Shown: piece by piece, positions 16,927-25,459 of the stretch
How positions within the stretch are numbered: position 1 is the first letter of the stretch
How the letters are laid out: each line of letters starts with the position of its first letter
Position numbers and translations under genes: made by a program
Notes under the pieces: generated by a model
The model's input: the letters and a program-made list of their open reading frames with translations, nothing else
Database searches by the model: none
What the model was told of the DNA's origin: nothing
Assembly: GCF_020166395.1 (NCBI RefSeq)
Contig: NZ_JAIQXU010000020.1
Coordinates: 1 to 64,000 of the forward strand
Reading direction: 5' to 3'
DNA length: 64,000 nucleotides
Source: Deinococcus betulae
Lineage (GTDB): Bacteria; Deinococcota; Deinococci; Deinococcales; Deinococcaceae

Positions 16927-17985
16927 ATGTTCAGCCTGCTGCTCGCGCTGCCCCTGCTGCCCGCCGCGCCTCCGCCTCTTCACCGCCTGATCGCCATTGG
17001 GGAAGCCGCCGCCTGGCCCCAGGCCGGGGCGGCCACACTGGAACTTCAAGTCCACCAGGCCGGCGTGGTGACGCTCACCGTGGACCAGCCCGGTTTCAAT
17101 GGCGCGGCCTACGCCGCCCGGCGCCCCGGCGTGATCGGGGACGAGCAGTACCGCGCCGGCACCCCCAACACCAGCTATGTGCTGCGTGACGCGCAGGGCA
17201 CGGTGCTCTTCACCCGCATGTTCGCCCCAGGGGTGCTGGGCCAGACCACGCTCTTTTCCGGGCCGCTGACCCCTGGCCGCTACACCCTCAGCATGACCGT
17301 AGCGAGCTTCGCCAAACGCACGTCCGGCGTGCGGATCAGCGGGCCCGTGGCCGTCCAGGCGACGAGCGTGAACACCACGGTCCAGGGTTCGGGCTGGCGG
17401 CCGGCAGGCACCTTCACGTTGGCGCGGCCCGCCACCCTGCGCCTGTTCAACGGCGACGCGCCAAGTGAACTGGAGCTGCGCCTGCGGTACCAGGACGGCC
17501 GCGTAGTGGCGCTGCCGTCCGGCACACGCGCCCAGTGGACGCAGACAGCGGTCGCGGCGGGGCAGGGTCGGGTCGAGGCCCGGCAGGGGGTGAAGGCCAA
17601 GCAGTGGAGCAAGACCTTCACCCTGGCCTTCCTGGACGGCCTCACGCCCCTGCCCCAGGTGCTCCAGGCCTGGACTCCACCCGCCTCGCCGATGGCCCTG
17701 CCCAGGCCACAGATCGTGGAGATCCGCGACCAGCCTGTCCTGGTCCCCCAGCCGCCACAGACGGTCGAGGTACAGGACACCCGGCGCCAGGCCCAGGCGG
17801 TCACCGTTCAGCCGGTCACACAGACGCCCGTGGCCACCCCAGAGGTCAGCAGGGTGCCCCAACCGGGAGACCCTGACTTCATCGGGCCGCTGCTCCCTGA
17901 CGTCCAGGCCCGGGCGACGCCCCCCCAGCTGACCCTGCTTCCAGCCCTCCAGCCTGCTGCACAGGGCACCCGTCTCCAGCCCTGA
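16927..17985 (+). CDS. Secreted beta-rich protein, Deinococcus type
   Basis: A 352-residue protein with a signal peptide at residues 1-15 (FSLLLALPLLPAAPPPL). Residues 30-230 are beta-rich (LELQVHQAGVVTLTVDQPGF, PGRYTLSMTVASFAKRTSGV) and resemble repeated Ig-like or jelly-roll modules. The C-terminal 110 residues are Pro/Gln/Val-rich repeats (PQTVEVQDTRRQAQAVTVQP), probably disordered or cell-wall spanning. No enzyme motif. A GGCGGGAACCTGA motif lies 20 bases before the ATG and recurs before other genes. It is likely an envelope or surface protein; the family is not recognised. Confidence 0.65.
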   Translation: MFSLLLALPLLPAAPPPLHRLIAIGEAAAWPQAGAATLELQVHQAGVVTLTVDQPGFNGAAYAARRPGVIGDEQYRAGTPNTSYVLRDAQGTVLFTRMFAPGVLGQTTLFSGPLTPGRYTLSMTVASFAKRTSGVRISGPVAVQATSVNTTVQGSGWRPAGTFTLARPATLRLFNGDAPSELELRLRYQDGRVVALPSGTRAQWTQTAVAAGQGRVEARQGVKAKQWSKTFTLAFLDGLTPLPQVLQAWTPPASPMALPRPQIVEIRDQPVLVPQPPQTVEVQDTRRQAQAVTVQPVTQTPVATPEVSRVPQPGDPDFIGPLLPDVQARATPPQLTLLPALQPAAQGTRLQP

Positions 17986-18149
17986 CAGCGGGCCTGACGG
18001 CCAAGAAGGCGACACAGACACTGTGCCGAAAAGGTCAGACAGCACCCACCAACCCGCCACCCGTGGTCAAGTGACGCCTCGCCCGCCCACCTGGTCCAGT
18101 ACAGTCCGAACGCCACGCCCTGTGGCGCCACAAGGAGGTGAAATCCACC

Positions 18150-18269
18150 ATGTCCATCTGGCACCTGCTCCTGACGCTGCTGTTCCCCAGCCAGGCGACC
18201 GCCCAGCACGCCGCTGAGCGGTCGTCGGCCCCCCCAGCCGCGCCGGGGATCGGCTCCGAAATTATGTAG
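18150..18269 (+). CDS. 39-residue signal-peptide-like small protein
   Basis: A short frame with an almost perfect ribosome binding site (AAGGAGGTG, nine bases before ATG). The product has a hydrophobic core WHLLLTLLF followed by PSQATAQH, a plausible signal-peptidase site, leaving a short hydrophilic tail that ends PGIGSEIM. The strong translation signal in an otherwise empty 377-base gap argues for a real gene. It could be a secreted peptide or a membrane micropeptide. It precedes a 166-residue hypothetical gene by 93 bases. Confidence 0.5.
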   Translation: MSIWHLLLTLLFPSQATAQHAAERSSAPPAAPGIGSEIM

Positions 18270-18362
18270 CGCCCCCTGGTCCGCCTGCCCCTGCCCACCC
18301 GGCAGAGGCAGGCGTTGTCTATGATCAAGTCCTCTCACCCGCCCGCTGGGCCAGGAGCTGCC

Positions 18363-18863
18363 ATGACCTTCACCGAACTGCTTGCCGCGTACACCCAGGC
18401 CATCGACACCATGAAAGCGGCCATTCAGGACAGCCCCCTGCAGCCTGTGATCTTCGCCCTGAACGTCGAAGCGCTGCGCCCGCACAGCGCGCCGCGCCTG
18501 CACGTGGTGCTCGACGGCCACCTGCCCGTGGCCGCCCTGCTGGCGGACCCGCTGTTCCGCGACCGCCTGGCGCCGCTGCTGACGCCCGCCGACGTGGAGC
18601 GCGCGCAGCTGCACTTCACCGCGGACCCCGCCACGCTGGCCACCACCGTCGAGGTGCTGGGGACCGACCTGGGGACAGCGTCACTGCTGGAGCCTCTGAC
18701 GCTGGACTACGTGCGTGCGCGGCGCTTCCTGGCGGAGCAGCTCGCAGGCCTGCACCCCAAGGCGCAGCACACCGAAGCGGAGATTGCCGCGAGCAGCCCG
18801 CTCAACCGGCAGTGGCGGCCGCCGACTTTCGTGGGCGACGCCATCGTGCACCAGCGCCGTTGA
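18363..18863 (+). CDS. Hypothetical 166-residue protein
   Basis: Starts at the ATG at 18363 with CAGGAG upstream. A predicted alpha/beta protein (MTFTELLAAYTQAIDTMKAA; APRLHVVLDGHLPVAALLAD) with no recognisable motif, Cys or membrane segment. Codon use is normal for the replicon. It is the last plus-strand gene before the MITE-like element. Confidence 0.6.
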   Translation: MTFTELLAAYTQAIDTMKAAIQDSPLQPVIFALNVEALRPHSAPRLHVVLDGHLPVAALLADPLFRDRLAPLLTPADVERAQLHFTADPATLATTVEVLGTDLGTASLLEPLTLDYVRARRFLAEQLAGLHPKAQHTEAEIAASSPLNRQWRPPTFVGDAIVHQRR

Positions 18864-19431
18864 GTCGAGGCGCACCCACTGATCCAGAACTGTTGGCACA
18901 GGACAAGGCTGATGCCATCAGAGCTTAACCAGACCCAGTCGGTGAGGGCCCGGATAATCTGATCGCTGACCTGAGGTGTTATTCCAACAAGTGGAAAGCC
19001 CCAACGTCATCTTCAGAGGTCGCACTAAACAAGGAACAGAAATTGGCCTCAAGTGAGAGTAGGAACAGAAACTTACCCTAAGAGGAAAAACAGCGTCTTA
19101 GACGAAGAATTGCGCTTACCGTACAATTTTGCGCCAATCGTGAATTCGAGTCGAAAAGACCGTGTGCGAAGAAGAGAGCCACCGCCATCGCGGGTGTCAA
19201 GTTGACATCCAGATATCCCCTGACACCTGTCAGATTGACCGAAAGGGGACCCTAACTTGACACCTCAATACCCTGTTCATCAGCGCGCTGCCGTGTGGGG
19301 CTGGGGTATACCCCAACTGGACACGTCGACCCTTAGGGTAAGTTCCTGTTCCTACTCTCACTTGACCCCAAATTCCAGCCTTGAATAGTTCTCCCGTTAA
19401 GGTCTCAAATCGATGTGCGCGTCTAGAGTCC
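18864..19431 (+). other. Gene-free region holding a MITE-like element
   Basis: 568 bases between convergent genes with no convincing coding frame. Most of it is the inverted-repeat element 19039-19375; the left 175 bases show nothing I can interpret. Confidence 0.6.
19039..19375. mobile_element. 337-bp MITE-like element with 44-bp terminal inverted repeats
   Basis: The ends 19039-19082 and 19332-19375 are inverted repeats with four mismatches in 44 bases (core CAAGTGAGAGTAGGAACAG...CTTACCCTAAG). The 249-base interior is AT-richer and codes for nothing. A nested inverted repeat, GGTGTCAAGTT at 19193 and AACTTGACACC at 19254, lies inside, with the palindrome TGACACCTGTCA between its arms. No clear target-site duplication is visible. 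It may be a non-autonomous transposon mobilised by a transposase elsewhere. Confidence 0.65.
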
Positions 19432-22400
19432 TCAAGTCCACCTGTCCTGAGTCAGCTCCGCGTCGTCATCATGGCGGCGGGCCTCCTGTTCGTACATTTG
19501 AGCCAACTCCCGTAGACACTGCGCTGTACGGGGCCAGCGCGCCTCTACAGTTTGCGCCTGCTGCTGATATTGGGCCACCAGTTCCCTTTCCAGATCACCG
19601 CCAGAGTCGAGGTCGCGATTGGTGCCTCCCCTGAGGTTGTACCGACCCAGCCGAAAGCCGTCCTCTAACGCTTCACTTTTGGCGAACTCAATCAAGGTGC
19701 ACACCACTGGTGGCGGCCATTGCCCATCTTGTGCGGGCGCAGTGGCCAGCAATTGCCCAATCTGGCTGTCGCCTATGCGGCCTCGGTCTTGCGCTTTGAG
19801 CCGTGCCTGCACTGCGGTGTACCACGCGTGCAGGGTGGCCTCATCGGGAAGCTGACCGTTGGCTGTGCCTGGCACGCCCCGAAGCATCCAGAGCAAATGT
19901 GCGGCCCGTTCTCGGCGCTTTTTCCCCTCCTGATCTTCGTCGCTTTGTCCAGCTGCGCCAGGAAACGCGGTAAGGAATATCGTGGCGTACAGCTCTGGAT
20001 CCGCGAGCAAAGCTTGATTGAGCGCGGCAGGAGCTTGGCTGTAGCCGTATAGGGGAAGGTACGCCCATGCTGTTTGGGCCAGTTTCGATTGGTCCACGTC
20101 AGTCCGCTCGGCTAACTCTTCCAGCAGCTCGCGAATGTGGTGGGCCTGATCTCGGACGAAGGCAGCGTCTTGCTCCTCGAAGGCCTCCAATAAGCTCAGC
20201 CATTCATGCCCCGGTAGATCGAGGGACCGCAGCTGAGCTAAATAGAAGGCAGTCGTGTGCTGTTCGTAGGTTCGGAATTGGCGGTAAGCCTCTTCAGCCG
20301 CTTCTGTCGACTCGCGGCCGACCTCAAAGACAGAGACTTGCTGCCAGTAAGCCTGCGCCACCTCCCCGCCAAGGCTCTGAACGAGTGACCACGTCTCTGT
20401 GTCAGCGGGCAACGCCTGAAGCAAGAAAGCCTGCTCCGCCGCTGCTCTGGCAGTGAATTCAGGTCGAGTGAGCAGCGCCGTGATCTCTTTTCGACGTTGC
20501 GAAAAACGCCAAGCCAGGAGCAGGCCTGCGGCAAAGCCTGCGCCCTGTGGACTGGTCTGAATGAAGGTCAACAGGCTCTGTGGGTCATTGAACAGGGTAT
20601 GAGGTAGTCGGCCAACGGCCTGGCCGATGGCTTGCGCCGCACTAGGGTCGCTGTTCTCCAACAGGCTCTGAATGCCGTCTGCTTGTGCGCTGGCCAAGAC
20701 ATCGGCAACAGCTGTCGTTTGTGCCTGCATCCACAGCTCGTGGTGCTTGCCAAAATCTATGGGATGAGTTTGAAGACCTAGTGTCGGGGATTGACTGAAG
20801 ACCCACTTGTTCTTGGCGATCACATCCGTTGGTTGGAGTTGGTCCCGCAACTGTTCCAGTTTCTGCAGTGGCCCGCCGGTTATAGCCCAATGCGCCGTTG
20901 GAAATTCATACTGAGAGGCGACAAATTCCCGAAGTGCCTCCCAAATGACTGTCTGGGCGTCTGGGGCTTGGGCTGCCGTGTGAATGGCCTGGCAGAGAGT
21001 GTCTTGCTGGAGGGGGTCGAAATGCCGATACTCCTGAAGCAATCCCAACAGCCGGTCACTGCAACCCCCAGCATCTTGCAGAAGTCGGTTTCTGATTTCG
21101 GCAAGCATCTCGATGATCTGTTCTTCCGGGAGTTGCCACGGCAGATCCTGTCCCCAATCACGCCAATTCGGCGTCCTGGTTCGACCACTCACCCCGTCAG
21201 TGACCACCAGGGCCAGCATGAGGCGCCAGCCAACGTCTGGCAGTTGTTCGCGCAGGACATCTACCCCTCTCAATTTGTCTGCGACTCCTACATCCGTGTT
21301 TCTGAGCCAGGGACTGAATACCTCGGCCAGGCTGTTGGACGGCCGATTGAGGGTTTGGCCTCCTGGGTCCAAGTCACTCAAGCGGCCGAGGAGCAACGTC
21401 GCGCGGCTGAAAAAGGTTGGCAACCAAGCGAGCCCTTCTAACGCCAACAGCAAGAAAATGTGTGGCGAAGAATGGCCGAAGACTTGCGATTTGGCATCTT
21501 GAAAGAGGTCGACCAAAGAGGGCGTGCCTGAAGCCAGCGCCTGCTCAACAGCCGTCAAAAACACGTCTGGAGCGGCCTCGGCCAATTGAGGGAAAGCCGG
21601 CGCCAGGGAAGTCCAGGCATCCGTTGTACGGGTGCTCAGGAGGGAGCGAACAATCTGATCCACGTAGGTTTGAGGCGATTCGAGAAGGTACCAGGACGTG
21701 TCAGCGGAGCGGGCCCCCATCAAAGCGAGCGTGTCGGCCAACTCTTCTCGCAGCAACTCCGAGTAAGGATGAACCTTCCCATAGAGCGCCGCCATAGGTC
21801 GTTGTTCAGCAGGCAGAGCCAATGCTGGGTCAACAGTGCCTAAGACGGTCTGGACAACGTTTACGAGGCGGTTGAGGTTGGCTTCCATCAGGGTAGGTGC
21901 CAGAAGGGTCCAGGCGTCCTCCTTGGATGTCAGGAGCCAACTTGAACCGGTGCGCCGGAGCGGGGGCTCATTCTGCTGTGCCAGGCCGATGACCGCTCGC
22001 TGAACTGCCGCGTAGTCTTGCTCACCCGCCAGTTGTGCCAGGGCCTGCTGGTCGCCGGATTGTGTATCGATCCAAGCGCCAGCCAGCATAGGGGCGACTA
22101 GGTTTTGGCCGGCCCAGGGAGGGGTATGAACCGCTTCAAGATGGGCCAAGCGCCGCCGAAGGGCCAGGAGGCTTCGGCGGCCGAGTGTGGCGAGGGATTC
22201 GAGTTGAGTTTCAGGCACCCCCATACGGACAAGCGCCTCTCGAAGGACACGCCGCTGTTGACGGCTAAGCACGATCACCTGCCTGATACTGCCGTCACGC
22301 CGTCCAAGCGGCACGAGGACATGATGGCCCTGGTGAACCGCAGAGGTAACGTGCGAGCGCTGGGGAAAGAGAGGCACCAGGATAGAGGATTTACCCTGGA

Positions 22401-23166
22401 CGACGGCATTTGTCCATGCGCTTTCCTGACCGACGAACAGCGTACGGGCACGGACCTGTTCACCTTCAACACCAGGCCACGCCATGAGGGTGGCGGCGAT
22501 GAAGGCCTCGGCCATCTGGGGCGATTCGCCTGATAGGCCGCGCGCACCAGGCTCAGCCGCGAGAAATGTGCGCAGTGTAGACACTGGGTCGTCTTTCCAG
22601 CCGACAGTCAGGACTTCTGGGGTAAAAGGCGGGTTGGTGGCCTCGGACCATTGAGACCAGAACTGCTCGACCGTACTGACACCGACCGTCAGGTGACCGA
22701 CCAAAGGGGCCAGCCAGGTGTCAACGGCTGGCGCGGTGCTGAGCCAGCTCTCAAGATCGTCAGCGTCGAGGACGCGCACGTCGCGCCAGACGTTTTCCGC
22801 AAGTCGGCGCTGAATCCATTCCCCTTTCTCTGGCCACCGTCTTGGAGTCACAAAAACGAAGGTGGTTTCCGCCGGGGTGACCGTTAATGGCTTATCCGTG
22901 CGGGTTCTGTAGTCGCCATTAGCTTTTCGGAGAGGATCAGCGTTGACGCCCATTTCCCAGACCGAGTCACCTTGAGGAATAAAAGAGTGCGGCGTATCAA
23001 GGTGGACGATACCGTCAAAGCCCACTTCGCGAACGCCGTCGCCAGCACGCATACTCACCTGCGCGCGACTCGTGGCCAAGATGAGTCTGCGCACCAGCTC
23101 AGGAAGTTGAGTCGTTGCGGCTTGGCCACCAGCCCAAGTGACGAGGTCTGTGCCTGAAACACCCAT
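19432..23166 (-). CDS. Large putative defence protein with PD-(D/E)xK-like N-terminal domain
   Basis: A 1244-residue protein. The first 150 residues look like a restriction-endonuclease-type fold: TDLVTWAGGQAATTQLPELV, GFDGIVH, the acidic VWEMGVNADPLRKANGDYRT, then FVFVTPRRWPEKGEW and VRVLDADDLESWL. Next comes GLSGESPQMAEAFIAATLMA, which resembles an ATPase segment that has lost its GK[ST] loop. The remaining 900 residues are helical repeat-like. I use the ATG at 23166, where family-like sequence begins; the longer frame starts at a TTG with no ribosome binding site. It stands alone on the minus strand next to a MITE. Stand-alone proteins of this size and plan often act in phage defence; the role here is inferred. 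Confidence 0.6.
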   Translation of the reverse strand: MGVSGTDLVTWAGGQAATTQLPELVRRLILATSRAQVSMRAGDGVREVGFDGIVHLDTPHSFIPQGDSVWEMGVNADPLRKANGDYRTRTDKPLTVTPAETTFVFVTPRRWPEKGEWIQRRLAENVWRDVRVLDADDLESWLSTAPAVDTWLAPLVGHLTVGVSTVEQFWSQWSEATNPPFTPEVLTVGWKDDPVSTLRTFLAAEPGARGLSGESPQMAEAFIAATLMAWPGVEGEQVRARTLFVGQESAWTNAVVQGKSSILVPLFPQRSHVTSAVHQGHHVLVPLGRRDGSIRQVIVLSRQQRRVLREALVRMGVPETQLESLATLGRRSLLALRRRLAHLEAVHTPPWAGQNLVAPMLAGAWIDTQSGDQQALAQLAGEQDYAAVQRAVIGLAQQNEPPLRRTGSSWLLTSKEDAWTLLAPTLMEANLNRLVNVVQTVLGTVDPALALPAEQRPMAALYGKVHPYSELLREELADTLALMGARSADTSWYLLESPQTYVDQIVRSLLSTRTTDAWTSLAPAFPQLAEAAPDVFLTAVEQALASGTPSLVDLFQDAKSQVFGHSSPHIFLLLALEGLAWLPTFFSRATLLLGRLSDLDPGGQTLNRPSNSLAEVFSPWLRNTDVGVADKLRGVDVLREQLPDVGWRLMLALVVTDGVSGRTRTPNWRDWGQDLPWQLPEEQIIEMLAEIRNRLLQDAGGCSDRLLGLLQEYRHFDPLQQDTLCQAIHTAAQAPDAQTVIWEALREFVASQYEFPTAHWAITGGPLQKLEQLRDQLQPTDVIAKNKWVFSQSPTLGLQTHPIDFGKHHELWMQAQTTAVADVLASAQADGIQSLLENSDPSAAQAIGQAVGRLPHTLFNDPQSLLTFIQTSPQGAGFAAGLLLAWRFSQRRKEITALLTRPEFTARAAAEQAFLLQALPADTETWSLVQSLGGEVAQAYWQQVSVFEVGRESTEAAEEAYRQFRTYEQHTTAFYLAQLRSLDLPGHEWLSLLEAFEEQDAAFVRDQAHHIRELLEELAERTDVDQSKLAQTAWAYLPLYGYSQAPAALNQALLADPELYATIFLTAFPGAAGQSDEDQEGKKRRERAAHLLWMLRGVPGTANGQLPDEATLHAWYTAVQARLKAQDRGRIGDSQIGQLLATAPAQDGQWPPPVVCTLIEFAKSEALEDGFRLGRYNLRGGTNRDLDSGGDLERELVAQYQQQAQTVEARWPRTAQCLRELAQMYEQEARRHDDDAELTQDRWT

Positions 23167-23320
23167 GCTCTGGTGTACCACGTTCAGCGAAGCAAACGCC
23201 CTGTAGCCCTGCAAGATAGGACGGCCTTTTTTGGGTGGCTGGCGGGAACCTGACCTTTCCTAAGCTGCGTCGTGCGCCCCACAGCCTTGGGGCGCGCGAC
23301 GTTGCTCTGGAGGCGCCCCC

Positions 23321-24352
23321 ATGTCCACCCCACACCCCCGTGTGCTTGCCTTTGACGGTCTCCGCGGCCTGCTGGCGCTCGCCGTGGTGCTCAGCCACGT
23401 CGCCGCCCTCACCTTTCTGCCTGGGCGCACCCAGCCCAGCTCGTTCGACTATCTGCTGTGGCACTTCGGAGCCCCTGCCGTCGACGTCTTTTTCGTCCTG
23501 AGCGGCCTGGTCGTCGCCCGCAGTTATGTGCGCCGGCCGGCTCTGTGGCCCTACCTGGCCGCCCGCCTGCGCCGCCTGGCCCCCCTGGGCCTGCTGGGTG
23601 CTGTGCTTGGCCTCGGCCTGGCCCGGCCGCTCGCCGCCAGTCTGCCCGCTGATCTGGCCCCGCACGGGCTCTTGCCCATCCTGACCGAGCCCCTAACCGG
23701 CCTAGACCTCCAGGGCGTGCTGACGCTCGGCCTGGGGGGCTGGTTCGAGGCCAACCGCGTCAACCCCCCCCTATGGACCCTGGCCATCGAGCTCTACGCC
23801 AGTGCGCTGCTGCCCCTGATGGTCTGGGCGGCGCGCCGCTGGGGCTGGACCGCCCTGCTCATCAGCCTGCCTTTGGCGTTCGGCATGGTCTTCGTGTTCT
23901 GGCCCCTGATGGTCATGCCCCTGTTTCTGTTGGGGGTGCTATTGGCCCTCCAGCCGCCTCAAGTGCCGGCCCGGCTCCTGCCGCTGGTGGGTGTGTTGGG
24001 TGCAGGCGTGCTCCTGTGCCGGCATGTCCTGGGCAGTGACGATGCGTATTTGCGCTGGCTGACCGCGCTTGGGGCCGCTGGAGTGCTGCTGGCCCTTGAA
24101 GGCCTCCAACCTGCCTTCTTCCAGCAGCGCTGGGCCCAATGGCTGGGGGAGCGCAGTTACGCCCTGTATGCCACCCATTTTCCCGTGATGGTGGCTGCTG
24201 TGTGGCTGGGCTGGAACTCTATTGGAGTCACCGGAAGTGGCCTGCTGGCGGTGCCCGTCTGTTTGCTGGTGGCCCACCTGGCCCATCACCTGACCCAGGG
24301 CCGGTCGGCCCAGCGGGTCCCTCGACTGCTACCTGAGGTGTCTCATGACTGA
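23321..24352 (+). CDS. Acyltransferase 3 family membrane protein (OafA/YrhL-like)
   Basis: A 343-residue polytopic membrane protein with about ten hydrophobic helices. The N-terminus FDGLRGLLALAVVLSHVAAL and the segment APAVDVFFVLSGLVVARSYV are hallmark motifs of acyltransferase 3, including the catalytic His in the first helix. These enzymes transfer acetyl or other acyl groups to sugars of the envelope. The start has GGAGG upstream, and a long hairpin (GTGCGCCCC / GGGGCGCGC) lies in the 5' leader at about 23272-23296. Its 3' end overlaps the next gene by eight bases. Confidence 0.88.
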   Translation: MSTPHPRVLAFDGLRGLLALAVVLSHVAALTFLPGRTQPSSFDYLLWHFGAPAVDVFFVLSGLVVARSYVRRPALWPYLAARLRRLAPLGLLGAVLGLGLARPLAASLPADLAPHGLLPILTEPLTGLDLQGVLTLGLGGWFEANRVNPPLWTLAIELYASALLPLMVWAARRWGWTALLISLPLAFGMVFVFWPLMVMPLFLLGVLLALQPPQVPARLLPLVGVLGAGVLLCRHVLGSDDAYLRWLTALGAAGVLLALEGLQPAFFQQRWAQWLGERSYALYATHFPVMVAAVWLGWNSIGVTGSGLLAVPVCLLVAHLAHHLTQGRSAQRVPRLLPEVSHD

Positions 24353-24731
24353 TCCACAGTGGACTGACCGCCCTACGCTTGACCAGAACGTGCCACGCTT
24401 CTCGCCTCAACTCTACGGACAGAGTCCGTGGGGCACGATCCTGGAAGTGGAAGCAGTGCAGCCGGGCGTGACCTTTGTGGTGACGGGCCGCCACGGCGGG
24501 TATCACTTGACGCCGGCGGCGAACGAGGCCATTCCGGTCTCGGTTCGTCACGAGGACGGCTGGTATGAACGGGATGTGGCTGCGGCGCTCTGCGCGCGCT
24601 TCGTGCCCTTTCCCGATGCCGATCCGGCGTATGTCGCCCTGGTGCTGGAACGCTACTACCCGGACCTGGACGTCAATCCGTCAGCGGAATGTACGGCGCC
24701 TGTGGAGAAAACGACACGCGCCGTACAGTGA
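24345..24731 (+). CDS. Hypothetical protein of DUF7007 type
   Basis: A 128-residue protein with SPWGTILEVEAVQPGVTFVV, then GRHGGYHL and HEDGWYERDVAAAL. The pairing of an HGG-Y/I-x-L motif with GWYExD is typical of small plasmid and phage proteins annotated DUF7007; I make this match from memory of the motif. Function unknown. The start overlaps the acyltransferase stop by eight bases, so the genes are cotranscribed. Confidence 0.6.
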   Translation: MTDPQWTDRPTLDQNVPRFSPQLYGQSPWGTILEVEAVQPGVTFVVTGRHGGYHLTPAANEAIPVSVRHEDGWYERDVAAALCARFVPFPDADPAYVALVLERYYPDLDVNPSAECTAPVEKTTRAVQ

Positions 24732-24735
24732 CTGC

Positions 24736-25152
24736 ATGCCTGCCTCGTTCGCCCAGCGCCTGTGCCTGACCTTCGGGCTTGCCACCGCGGCTTTCATCGC
24801 GGATGGGCTTCTGGGGCACCCGCCTGTGCTTACACCCCTGGTGCTGAGCGTCAGCGCGGCGCTGCTGGGCGCCCTGGGCTGGCGCGACGGCCACCTGCGT
24901 ATCCGGACACTGGACGCTTCCACTCCTCTCGATCAGGGCGTCGCGGCGGTGCTGTGTGGGGCCGGTGGGGCCTTGTGTGCACTGGCTGCCCAGCACAGCG
25001 TGGCTCTGATAGCTCTTCAGTCGCAGTGGCCGGCTTCCACTCAGATTGAAGGAGTCAGCTGGTCAATGGTGGGCGCAACGCTGCTGTGTGCGGCAGGCAT
25101 CGCTGGCATGGTCGGCGTCCGTCCAGCGGCATCTAGTCAACAAGGAGATTGA
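24736..25152 (+). CDS. Small integral membrane protein
   Basis: A 138-residue protein with four hydrophobic segments (about residues 10-27, 32-48, 68-88 and 110-128), Ala/Leu-rich, with no charged catalytic cluster. Four bases after the DUF7007-like stop, it is probably in the same operon. It starts at the ATG at 24736 without a clear ribosome binding site. No family recognised. Confidence 0.55.
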   Translation: MPASFAQRLCLTFGLATAAFIADGLLGHPPVLTPLVLSVSAALLGALGWRDGHLRIRTLDASTPLDQGVAAVLCGAGGALCALAAQHSVALIALQSQWPASTQIEGVSWSMVGATLLCAAGIAGMVGVRPAASSQQGD

Positions 25153-25153
25153 G

Positions 25154-25455
25154 ATGTACGCCTGGCGAGAGCTGAGTTGGTGGAGCCTCACACTGACGGG
25201 AGGCTGGATGTGGGGTTGGCAGACGCCCGTAACGACCGTAATGCCAGGAGCAGCCCAGGTTGGCGTCTGCCTGCTTCATTACCGTCTGCCGCTCTTCGCC
25301 TTGGTCTGGCTCTGACTTGGCGGAGCGCTCTGATCCCGCAGGTGCAAATGCCTGTTCATCCTCTCTGGACCGTCTTGCCCATCAGCGCCCTGGTCTTCGG
25401 GCTGGGGATTGCCGGTGGCCTGGCCCTGAATGTGGTGTTCAGCGCTGGGCTTTGA
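25154..25455 (+). pseudogene. Small membrane protein, apparently frameshifted
   Basis: The ATG at 25154 has AAGGAG upstream (CAAGGAGATTGAG) and encodes 53 residues ending LPLFALVWL before a TGA at 25313. The next frame continues directly with TWRSALIPQ and a second hydrophobic helix (VLPISALVFGLGIAGGLALN) to a stop at 25455. A single-base shift around 25308-25314 (GGCTCTGACTTGG) would join them into a 100-residue two- to three-helix membrane protein. It is either a recent frameshift or two overlapping small genes. Confidence 0.45.
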
Positions 25456-25459
25456 ACCG

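Noticed and set aside
16834..18060. 408-codon minus-strand frame
   Set aside because: Antisense to the secreted protein; the plus-strand product has a signal peptide and sensible domain pattern, the antisense one is Gly/Arg/His-rich without motifs.
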